From: CAWJHE01 sp964614855 | Lineage (GTDB): Bacteria > Chloroflexota > Anaerolineae > Anaerolineales > UBA4823 | Reading direction: 5' to 3' | Assembly (NCBI GenBank): GCA_964614855.1 | Contig: CAZTMX010000149.1 | Coordinates: 1-6,975, forward strand | Length of the DNA stretch: 6,975 nucleotides | Shown: positions 1 to 4,907 of the stretch, piece by piece | Layout of the letters: each line of letters begins with the position of its first letter | How positions within the stretch are numbered: position 1 is the first letter of the stretch | The notes under the pieces: model-generated | Told to the model about the DNA's origin: nothing | What the model saw: the letters and a program-made list of their open reading frames with translations, nothing else | Database searches by the model: none | Translations under genes and position numbers: made by a program

Positions 1-2
1 GA

Positions 3-206
3 GCCTTACCCTGGGCGCCTGCGGCGGCGCGCTGGACAGCGCTGCTGTACAGCCTCAACCTGTGGCTGGAGCGTCTACTCCTGGCTGGCAGCCCAGAGCG
101 TAATGCAAATTGGCCTTTTATCGCCCTGGTCAACGCAGCAGCCCTGGCCTGGCTTTTTTGGCAGCTTGAGCGGCCTATGTTGAAGATTTACTTTGGTCAA
201 CAATAG
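3..206 (+). CDS. C-terminal fragment of an integral membrane protein, 5' end outside window
   Basis: Frame 3 is open from the window edge to a TAG at 204-206 and encodes the last 67 residues of a protein whose start lies upstream. The fragment has a hydrophobic, Trp/Leu-rich stretch around residues 14-28. A clear membrane-spanning segment (about residues 38-55, WPFIALVNAAALAWLFWQ) follows. The tail LERPMLKIYFGQQ is short and partly basic. The final helix followed by 'ERP' loosely resembles the end of membrane acyltransferase-3 proteins, but this is too little to assign a family. The other two forward frames also stay open for part of this stretch, but their translations look unlike protein. 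The next gene begins 22 bp downstream on the same strand, so the two may be co-transcribed. Membrane location is well supported by composition; function is unknown. Confidence 0.55.
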   Translation, partial: ALPWAPAAARWTALLYSLNLWLERLLLAGSPERNANWPFIALVNAAALAWLFWQLERPMLKIYFGQQ

Positions 207-228
207 CAAGAAGGGAATGGTGAGTGGC

Positions 229-843
229 ATGAAAGATCAAGAACAGGAAGTCAAGTACCTGGTGAACGACCTGGCAAAGATCGAGGCGCGGCTGTTAGAC
301 TTGGAAGCAAAGTTAACCCAGGCGCGCACGCATGAGATCAACCTGCGTTTTGATACTGAAGATGGAAAACTCACCAATTCCTACCAGGTGCTGCGTCTGC
401 GCCAGGATACAGCCGCCCGCCTGACCTACAAAGGACCGGGTGTTGCTGTGGAGGGTGTGCGTGTGCGTCAAGAAATCGAATTTGTGGTTGAAGATTTTGA
501 GACCGCCCGGTCGTTTCTTCAGGCGCTGGGTTACCAGGTGAGCATGATGTATGAAAAATACCGTACGGTTTACGACCTGGGCCAGGTGCACATCACCCTG
601 GATGAAATGCCGTACGGTTCGTTTGTGGAGATCGAAGGACCGGATCCAGCCAGCATTCTTGCAGTGAGCCAGCAGCTGGCGCTGGATTGGCAGGCGCGCG
701 CCCCTGAAAGCTATGTTTTCATCCATGAACGGCTGCGCCAAGAGCTTCGGCTGCCGTTTCGCGATCTCAGCTTTGAAAATTATGCGGGGTTAAACATCAC
801 GGCAGAAGAACTGCGCCTGTCGCCTGCAGATAATGCAGCTTAA
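229..843 (+). CDS. CYTH-domain protein (class IV adenylate cyclase / CyaB-like, triphosphate tunnel family)
   Basis: With the start at 229 the protein has 204 residues. It opens with the CYTH signature ExExK (EQEVK, residues 5-9). Further charged strands of the tunnel fold follow: LRLRQD (55-60), ARLTYKGP (63-70), a second basic and acidic strand around RVRQEIEF (78-85), EKYRTVY (109-115) and ITLDEMPYGSFVEIEG (122-137). CYTH enzymes bind triphosphates and divalent metal inside a beta barrel. Members include CyaB-type cyclases, thiamine triphosphatases and inorganic triphosphatases, and the sequence alone does not separate these; CyaB-like is the closest impression. No second domain such as CHAD is attached. 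In-frame starts also exist at 193 (TTG), 217 (ATG) and 220 (GTG). ATG 229 is preferred because ExExK normally lies within about ten residues of the N-terminus; the AAGGGA at 211-216 would suit 220 or 229. It converges with murI, with 22 bp between the stops. Confidence 0.82.
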   Translation: MKDQEQEVKYLVNDLAKIEARLLDLEAKLTQARTHEINLRFDTEDGKLTNSYQVLRLRQDTAARLTYKGPGVAVEGVRVRQEIEFVVEDFETARSFLQALGYQVSMMYEKYRTVYDLGQVHITLDEMPYGSFVEIEGPDPASILAVSQQLALDWQARAPESYVFIHERLRQELRLPFRDLSFENYAGLNITAEELRLSPADNAA

Positions 844-865
844 TCCAGGCATATGGGCTGCGAGA

Positions 866-1753
866 TCAACTATCTGACCTGTCGCGCGGCTGCAGCTTTC
901 CATCCAACCACTGCAGCCCATTGACCTGTGCGTCACTACCCAGCAATACCGGCAGCAGGCGCTGGAGTTGCGCCGGGTTGCCGGTGGTATAGAAGCGTGT
1001 CAGTGCGGCGGAGATTCTTGGTTCGAGTGCTGGGTTTTCAACAATTTCGCCGGACTTTTCCCGCCCCAACAGGCGGCGCGCCTGGCGCGCCACCGACGGT
1101 GCCGGATCGATGACCTGCACATGCGGGCCGGTAATTTTCTCAATCATAGGAATGACAAAGGGATAGTGCGTGCAGCCCAATACTACGGTGTCGATGCCCT
1201 GCGCCAGCATGGGCTTTAAAGCCTCTTCCAGGATGGCGCGGGTTTTGCTTGTTTTCAGACGCCCCTTTTCAATCTGCCGTACCAACCCGGGGCAGGTGGA
1301 TTGCAGCAGCGTCACCCCGTTGGCAAAGCGTTCTACCACCGAGGCGTACAGCGCGCCCTGGAATGTCGCCGGGGTTGCCAGCACGCCAACCACGCCGCTT
1401 TGTGTAAGAACCGCTGCGGGTTTGACCGCTGGCTCCATCCCCACAAAAGGTATTTGGGGGAATACCTGGCGCAAGTGGTTCAAGGCAGCCGCCGATGCAG
1501 TGTTGCACGCCACCACGACCAGGCTGGCGCCTTGCACCAACAGCCAGCGTGTGATCTGTTCGGAGTAATCCCGCACCTGCTCCAGGCTGCGCGGTCCGTA
1601 GGGTACATTTGCCTGGTCTGCCACATAGATCATGGGCAGTCCGGGTAGTTCGGCCCACAGGTGGCGCAAAACAGAAAGCCCACCTACGCCTGAATCAAAA
1701 ATGCCGATGATAGGTGCTTTGGTAGGTGAGGGAGGTTGGACAGTTTTGGGCAT
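866..1753 (-). CDS. murI: Glutamate racemase MurI
   Basis: This 295-residue cytoplasmic enzyme interconverts L- and D-glutamate and supplies D-Glu for peptidoglycan stem peptides. All family hallmarks are visible: GIFDSGVGG with Asp20, YVADQANVPYG (43-53), the first catalytic cysteine in ACNTAS (Cys83), GMEPAVKP (104-111) with Glu106, and the second catalytic cysteine in LGCTHYP (Cys193, with His195). These acid/base residues act from opposite faces of the substrate. The length is slightly above the usual 255-285 because of a short proline-rich N-terminus before the first strand. The reading frame extends upstream to an ATG at 1867, but those 38 extra residues lie inside the preceding C26 gene and do not resemble MurI, so ATG 1753 is chosen. 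It begins 20 bp after the C26 stop with only a weak ribosome-binding site, which suggests co-transcription and perhaps translational coupling. Confidence 0.95.
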   Translation of the reverse strand: MPKTVQPPSPTKAPIIGIFDSGVGGLSVLRHLWAELPGLPMIYVADQANVPYGPRSLEQVRDYSEQITRWLLVQGASLVVVACNTASAAALNHLRQVFPQIPFVGMEPAVKPAAVLTQSGVVGVLATPATFQGALYASVVERFANGVTLLQSTCPGLVRQIEKGRLKTSKTRAILEEALKPMLAQGIDTVVLGCTHYPFVIPMIEKITGPHVQVIDPAPSVARQARRLLGREKSGEIVENPALEPRISAALTRFYTTGNPAQLQRLLPVLLGSDAQVNGLQWLDGKLQPRDRSDS

Positions 1754-1773
1754 GTTGGCGTTTGCCAGCCGCT

Positions 1774-2508
1774 TTACGCAGGCTGGCGAGCTTTTTCGGC
1801 TGCAGCCACAAAAGCGTGGAACAATGCTTGCTGCGGGGGCTGGCTTTGCAGCCACTCGGGGTGCCACTGCACCGCCAGCGCAAAGGGATAGTCTGCAAGC
1901 TCAATACCTTCCACCAACCCATCGGGAGCAAAGGCGGTGGCTTTTAGGCCAGGCGCCAGGCGGCGGATGCCCTGGTGGTGCAGGCTGTTGACCGCCAGGC
2001 TTTCGGCGTCCAGGATTCGCTGCAGACGGCTGCCGCTTTCAATGCTGACGGTGTGAGCAGGGTAGTCGCGCGGGTAATCATCGTAGTAGGCGTGCCGGAG
2101 CAGCGCAGGATTTTGTGCAGGCATGTCTTCATACAGCGTGCCGCCCAATCCAATATTGATCACCTGCAGCCCGCGACAGATGCCAAAAAAGGGCAGGTTG
2201 GTCATAAGAGCTTTGTCCAGCAGCGAAAATTCCACCCGGTCGCGCTCTTCATCCACTTCTTTCACCAATTCGGACTGCGCATCCCCGTAATGGCGCGGGT
2301 GCACATCACCGCCGCCGGTGAAAAGCACGCCGTCCAACCTGGGGAATAGGCTTTCCAGCCCGGCTTCAGTGCAATCCAAAGGGATCACCAGGGGGCAAGC
2401 CCCGGCATTCACCAGGGCGGTGGTATATTTGATGCTGATGGTAAAAAGTTCAGAGTTGGGATGGGTGTGGCTGCGGGTGGAGGTAACACCGATGATCGGA
2501 AGGGTCAT
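1774..2508 (-). CDS. Peptidase C26 / gamma-glutamyl hydrolase-like class-I glutamine amidotransferase (PuuD type)
   Basis: The 244-residue protein carries the complete class-I glutamine amidotransferase catalytic set. The nucleophile Cys111 lies in FFGICRGLQVIN, and His216 and Glu218 lie in VQWHPEW. The oxyanion-side motif FTGGGDVHP is at 63-71. SLHHQG (175-180) and the start (PIIGVT followed by a Tyr-containing helix) are typical of the C26 family that includes PuuD, which hydrolyses gamma-glutamyl-GABA. These enzymes cleave gamma-glutamyl amide bonds without a fused synthetase domain. The exact substrate cannot be read from sequence: gamma-glutamyl-GABA, another gamma-glutamyl amine, or a cell-wall-derived gamma-glutamyl compound are all possible. 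No puu polyamine genes are nearby; the partner gene is murI, 20 bp downstream. The start ATG at 2508 is preceded by AGGTG with 5 nt spacing. The gene lies just beyond the rplS terminator, but no convincing promoter is seen in the 64-bp gap. Confidence 0.88.
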   Translation of the reverse strand: MTLPIIGVTSTRSHTHPNSELFTISIKYTTALVNAGACPLVIPLDCTEAGLESLFPRLDGVLFTGGGDVHPRHYGDAQSELVKEVDEERDRVEFSLLDKALMTNLPFFGICRGLQVINIGLGGTLYEDMPAQNPALLRHAYYDDYPRDYPAHTVSIESGSRLQRILDAESLAVNSLHHQGIRRLAPGLKATAFAPDGLVEGIELADYPFALAVQWHPEWLQSQPPQQALFHAFVAAAEKARQPA

Positions 2509-2558
2509 GGTCGCACCTGTGTGGTGAGGAGAAATTGAAGAGTTATGCCTTCAAACGG

Positions 2559-2599
2559 CAAAAACGAGAAAAGGGCGCAGCACAAGCGTGACTGCGCCC
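2559..2599 (-). terminator. Intrinsic terminator after rplS
   Basis: The stem spans 2573-2599. Read on the minus strand, GGGCGCAG pairs with CTGCGCCC (8 perfect base pairs); a single bulged T and an inner CAC/GTG stem then close on a GCTT tetraloop. The hairpin is followed by TTTT and, after CTCG, TTTTT. It begins 20 nt past the rplS stop. The U-rich tail is on the minus strand only, so it acts on rplS transcripts and insulates the downstream C26-murI unit. Confidence 0.88.
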
Positions 2600-2619
2600 G
2601 AAAATCCGGTGTGTGCAGA

Positions 2620-2967
2620 TTAGTTGAATTTTTGTTTGAGACGGGCGCTCTTGCCGGTGCGCTCGCGCAGGAAGTACAATTTCGCACGGCGGACAACCGC
2701 ATGGCGTTCTACCAATACTTTTTCAAGGCGCGGGGAGCGTACCAGGAAGGTGCGCTCGACGCCGATGCCATTGCTGGCAATACGACGCACGGTGAAGTTG
2801 GCGTTATTGCTGGTGTTGCGCACACGGATCACAACCCCGCGGAACTCCTGGGTTCGAATGTTGGCGCCTTCTTGAATTTTTGAAAATACACGCACCGTGT
2901 CGCCGGCTTTGAGTGCAGGTACGTTGGGGTTTTCAGGAGCCTCTACTGATTTCATTAACTCGTTCAT
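2620..2967 (-). CDS. rplS: 50S ribosomal protein L19
   Basis: This is a 115-residue protein, the usual L19 length. It is a basic large-subunit protein that lies at the 30S-50S interface. Recognisable family segments are PALKAGDTVRVFSKIQEG near residues 17-34, RTQEFRGVVIRVRNTS in the middle, and a C-terminal half containing FTVRRIASNGIGVERTF, SPRLEKV and VVRRAKLYFLRERTGKSARL. The frame stays open to 3051, but those 28 extra residues are not L19-like and run through the leader hairpins. ATG 2967 has GAAGGA at 2977-2982 with 9 nt spacing and fits the family start. Unlike the common rpsP-rimM-trmD-rplS arrangement, rplS stands alone here with its own promoter, leader and terminator. Confidence 0.97.
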   Translation of the reverse strand: MNELMKSVEAPENPNVPALKAGDTVRVFSKIQEGANIRTQEFRGVVIRVRNTSNNANFTVRRIASNGIGVERTFLVRSPRLEKVLVERHAVVRRAKLYFLRERTGKSARLKQKFN

Positions 2968-2992
2968 TTTCTTCAATCCTTCACAATGTCTC

Positions 2993-3012
2993 AAAAATTG
3001 CACGCAGGTGCA
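2993..3012 (-). promoter_or_regulatory. Second leader hairpin of rplS with U-tract
   Basis: Read on the minus strand, TGCAC pairs with GTGCA across a CTGC loop (2999-3012). It is followed by A and then five T residues (2997-2993). The stem is only 5 bp, so it would be a weak terminator by itself, but it sits between the first leader hairpin and the Shine-Dalgarno sequence at 2977-2982. It could be part of a folded regulatory leader. The structure is read directly; the regulatory role is inferred. Confidence 0.4.
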
Positions 3013-3025
3013 TACGGTTATCTCA

Positions 3026-3049
3026 CAAAATAAAGCCGCCTCAGGCGGC
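3026..3049 (-). promoter_or_regulatory. First leader hairpin of rplS, terminator-like
   Basis: On the minus strand, GCCGCC-TGA-GGCGGC (3049-3035) forms a perfect 6-bp all-GC stem with a three-base loop, followed at once by TTTATTTT. This is the form of an intrinsic terminator. It lies only a few nucleotides downstream of the predicted rplS start site, and no minus-strand gene upstream needs terminating. It may be an attenuator, a site for autogenous control, or simply a 5' hairpin that stabilises the mRNA. Confidence 0.55.
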
Positions 3050-3059
3050 ACGGCGTTGC

Positions 3060-3088
3060 ATTATAACATGGAGAAGGAAATATTGCAA
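3060..3088 (-). promoter_or_regulatory. rplS promoter, sigma-70/SigA type
   Basis: On the minus strand, TTGCAA (3088-3083, four of six consensus matches to TTGACA) is followed by a 17-bp spacer. A perfect TATAAT comes next (3065-3060). Transcription would begin near 3053, giving a leader of about 86 nt before the rplS ATG. The spacing and the perfect -10 make this the most convincing promoter in the window. Confidence 0.78.
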
Positions 3089-3103
3089 AGAGAATCCCCC
3101 AGA

Positions 3104-3136
3104 TTTTGATCCGTGTTTGATCTAATTTTGACGGAT
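3104..3136. repeat. Three direct repeats phased at 11 bp in the divergent intergenic region
   Basis: TTTTGAT (3104-3110), GTTTGAT (3115-3121) and TTTTGAC (3126-3132) start exactly 11 bp apart, about one helical turn. The middle five bases TTTGA are identical in all three copies. They lie at about -51 to -83 relative to the predicted rplS start and upstream of the kinase promoter. They could be regulator half-sites or phased A-tract/UP-like DNA enhancing rplS. No known operator is recognised. Confidence 0.4.
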
Positions 3137-3185
3137 GCCAACCCAACTTGTGGCCTCTTACCAGCACATTTTTTATGACTGGATA

Positions 3186-3194
3186 TGTTAAAAT
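3186..3194 (+). promoter_or_regulatory. Putative extended -10 promoter of the kinase-parA-parB unit
   Basis: TGT followed by TAAAAT (-10 hexamer 3189-3194, five of six matches to TATAAT) forms an extended -10 element (TGn before the hexamer). There is no good -35 hexamer at 16-18 bp upstream, which is usual for extended -10 promoters. Transcription would start near 3201, placing the AGGTGA at 3205-3210 almost at the mRNA 5' end. This is moderate evidence. Confidence 0.45.
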
Positions 3195-3213
3195 AAGGCA
3201 GGTTAGGTGAGAC

Positions 3214-3243
3214 ATGAACATTAGTATAGAAATTTCTTCATGA
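3214..3243 (+). CDS. Possible nine-residue upstream ORF overlapping the kinase start
   Basis: ATG 3214 opens a short frame encoding MNISIEISS and ending in TGA at 3241-3243. The stop overlaps the ATG of the kinase gene (3240) in an ATGA junction. AGGTGA at 3205-3210 lies 3 nt upstream, whereas the kinase ATG itself has no convincing ribosome-binding site. The arrangement suggests that ribosomes loading at the short frame restart on the kinase gene. Whether the peptide has any role, or exists at all, cannot be told from sequence. Confidence 0.35.
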   Translation: MNISIEISS

Positions 3244-4088
3244 TGCTGATTAACCCTTACGACCCCATTGATTACCTGCTCATCGGTCACCTGACGGTGG
3301 ATGAGACGCCGCAAGGCTTGCGCCTGGGCGGGACGGCGGCGTATTCCGCTTTGATGGCACGCGCCCTTGGTTTGCGCGTGGGCATCGTCACTTCCTGGGG
3401 CGAAGAAACCCCGCTGGGTTTACTGGATGGTATCCCGGTGGTCAATTTTGCTGCGGAGCACAGCACCCGGTTTGTCAATATTTACACACCGGATGGGCGG
3501 CAGCAAGAAGTGCGCTCGATCGCGTCAAAACTGGAGTATTACCATGTGCCGCAAGCCTGGCGCAGCGCCCGTTTGGTGCACTTGGGTCCGGTGGCGCAGG
3601 AGGTCGATCCAGGGTTGGTGCGCAATTTTCCCGAAGCCCAGATCGGCGTCACGCCGCAGGGCTGGCTGCGCTCCTGGGATAGCTCCGGATGTGTCTCTCG
3701 GGTTGAATGGCCGGAAGCCGGTTTTGTGCTGGAGCGCGCCCATGCTGCGGTTCTCTCTATCGAAGATGTGGAAGGCGATGAAGAACGAATCGAAGAAATG
3801 GCCACAGCTTGCCCGGTGTTAGCAGTGACAGAATCCCACCAGGGCTGCCGCCTGTTCTGGAATGGGGACGTACGTCGTTTTCGCCCTCCACAGATGGATG
3901 AGATCGACGCTACCGGCGCAGGGGATGTGTTTGCAGCAGCATTTTTTGTGCGACTGTCACTCACCAGGGATCCCTGGGAGGCGGCGCGTTTCGCCACCCA
4001 GCTCAGCGCTATCTCGGTCACACGTCCCGGGTTGGCTGGCGTGCCCACTCAGGATGAAATTAACAATACGATTGTGGAAATTCTCTAG
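3240..4088 (+). CDS. PfkB-family (ribokinase-like) carbohydrate or nucleoside kinase
   Basis: This 282-residue cytoplasmic kinase should transfer a phosphate to a sugar or nucleoside hydroxyl. Two PfkB signatures are visible. The N-terminal one is DYLLIGHLTVDETPQG leading to RLGGTAAYSALMARALG (28-44). The C-terminal one is DATGAGDVFAAAFFVRL (223-239), containing the anion-hole GAG and the catalytic base Asp229. The protein is shorter than typical ribokinases (about 300-330). The usual conserved segment after the first signature (GxVGxDxxGxxxxxxL) is reduced to a variant, IVTSWGEETPLGLLDG, so the lid and substrate region are unlike classical members and the substrate cannot be assigned. The start is ATG 3240; ATG 3243 is an equal alternative. 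The gene precedes parA by 21 bp and is likely its operon partner. ATP as phosphate donor is assumed from the family. Confidence 0.85.
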   Translation: MMLINPYDPIDYLLIGHLTVDETPQGLRLGGTAAYSALMARALGLRVGIVTSWGEETPLGLLDGIPVVNFAAEHSTRFVNIYTPDGRQQEVRSIASKLEYYHVPQAWRSARLVHLGPVAQEVDPGLVRNFPEAQIGVTPQGWLRSWDSSGCVSRVEWPEAGFVLERAHAAVLSIEDVEGDEERIEEMATACPVLAVTESHQGCRLFWNGDVRRFRPPQMDEIDATGAGDVFAAAFFVRLSLTRDPWEAARFATQLSAISVTRPGLAGVPTQDEINNTIVEIL

Positions 4089-4093
4089 CCAGG

Positions 4094-4106
4094 GATCAGG
4101 CTGATC
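4094..4106. promoter_or_regulatory. 13-bp perfect palindrome immediately upstream of parA
   Basis: GATCAG-G-CTGATC is a perfect inverted repeat with six-base arms around one central base. It fills most of the 21-bp gap between the kinase stop and the parA ATG (4110), overlapping the ribosome-binding region. It does not match the widespread parS sequence. It may be an operator for autoregulation, or chance. Confidence 0.35.
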
Positions 4107-4109
4107 GTT

Positions 4110-4907
4110 ATGACACGTATATACACACTTGCAAACCAAAAAGGCGGGGTTGGAAAAACGACAACCGCCATCAACCTCGGCGCTTACCTGGCTTATTACG
4201 GGCAGCGGGTGCTGCTGGTTGACCTGGACCCACAGGCCAACGCCACTTCCTGTTTAAAAATCGATAAAAACACGATCCGCGGCGGTACCTACAATGTTTT
4301 GATCGATGATGCCCCGGCGTCAAATTTTATCCTGCACAACCCGCGCTTGAAAATCTCGCTGCTGCCTGCTTCCCCAGCTCTGGCTGGCGGCGAGGTGGAA
4401 TTGGTCAACGAGCTGGCGAGAGAGAGCCGGCTGCAGAATGCCCTGAAACCTGTCGCTGAACGCTACGATTACATCCTTGTCGATTGCCCCCCTTCGTTAG
4501 GGCTGCTGACGCTGAATGGGCTGGTCGCTGGACGAGATGGGATTTTGATCCCGGTGCAGTGCGAGTACCTGGCGCTGGAAGGGCTTGGGCAGCTGATGCA
4601 AACCCTGGATAGGGTGCGCAAAGCCCTGATGCCGTCCCTGGTGGTGCGGGGTGTGGTAATGACCATGTTTGACGGGCGTACCCGTCTTTCCATGGATGTG
4701 GTGGAAGAGGTGCGCCGCTTCTTCCCCAACCGGGTATTCAATGCAGTAGTGCCGCGCAGCATCCGGCTGGCGGAAGCGCCCTCCTATGGTCAACCGATTT
4801 CTGTATATTCCCCGTCCTCGACAGGTGCACTGGCGTACGCAGCCCTGGCGCGCGAAGTCCTGGCAGGAGATGGGATTAAAATCCCGGTCATGGAAGGTAG
4901 AGAATGA
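4110..4907 (+). CDS. parA: ParA/Soj chromosome-partitioning ATPase
   Basis: A 265-residue P-loop ATPase of the MinD/ParA family, which binds nucleoid DNA as an ATP dimer and, with ParB, segregates replicated origins. The deviant Walker A box KGGVGKTTT (11-19) contains the signature lysine Lys11. Walker A' is LLVDLDPQAN (35-44, Asp38 and Asp40), and Walker B is YILVDCPPSLG (121-131, Asp125). The C-terminal part has the chromosomal-type motif VFNAVVPRSIRLAEAPSYGQPI. The short N-terminus, with no helix-turn-helix extension, marks the small chromosomal (Soj, type Ib-like) class rather than plasmid P1-type ParA. It follows the PfkB kinase by 21 bp and overlaps parB by 4 bp, so coupled expression is expected. 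The start ATG 4110 lies directly before the Walker A strand, as usual. Confidence 0.95.
   Translation: MTRIYTLANQKGGVGKTTTAINLGAYLAYYGQRVLLVDLDPQANATSCLKIDKNTIRGGTYNVLIDDAPASNFILHNPRLKISLLPASPALAGGEVELVNELARESRLQNALKPVAERYDYILVDCPPSLGLLTLNGLVAGRDGILIPVQCEYLALEGLGQLMQTLDRVRKALMPSLVVRGVVMTMFDGRTRLSMDVVEEVRRFFPNRVFNAVVPRSIRLAEAPSYGQPISVYSPSSTGALAYAALAREVLAGDGIKIPVMEGRE

Noticed and set aside
313..741. Long minus-strand open frame inside the CYTH gene
   Set aside because: It is antisense to a well-supported CYTH coding frame, has no recognisable motif and no ribosome-binding context; it is a shadow of GC-biased codons.
835..861. Possible hairpin (GCAGC...GCTGC) between the convergent CYTH and murI genes
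   Set aside because: A 5-bp stem with a 17-base loop and no U-tract on either strand is too weak to call a terminator.
1754..1867. Upstream extension of the murI frame to ATG 1867 (38 more residues)
   Set aside because: The extension overlaps the end of the C26 gene by 94 bp, is not like MurI, and the glutamate racemase fold begins shortly after the internal ATG at 1753.
2509..2572. Promoter for the C26-murI unit
   Set aside because: Only poor hexamers (for example TTGCCG or CATAAC at unsuitable spacing) are visible on the minus strand; none supports a call.
2968..3051. Upstream extension of the rplS frame to 3051
   Set aside because: It would translate through the leader hairpins and lacks L19 similarity; ATG 2967 has a good Shine-Dalgarno sequence and gives the standard 115-residue length.
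3539..4048. 169-residue minus-strand open frame opposite the PfkB kinase
   Set aside because: It is antisense to a supported kinase gene and its Ser/Pro/Arg-rich translation looks like a codon shadow.
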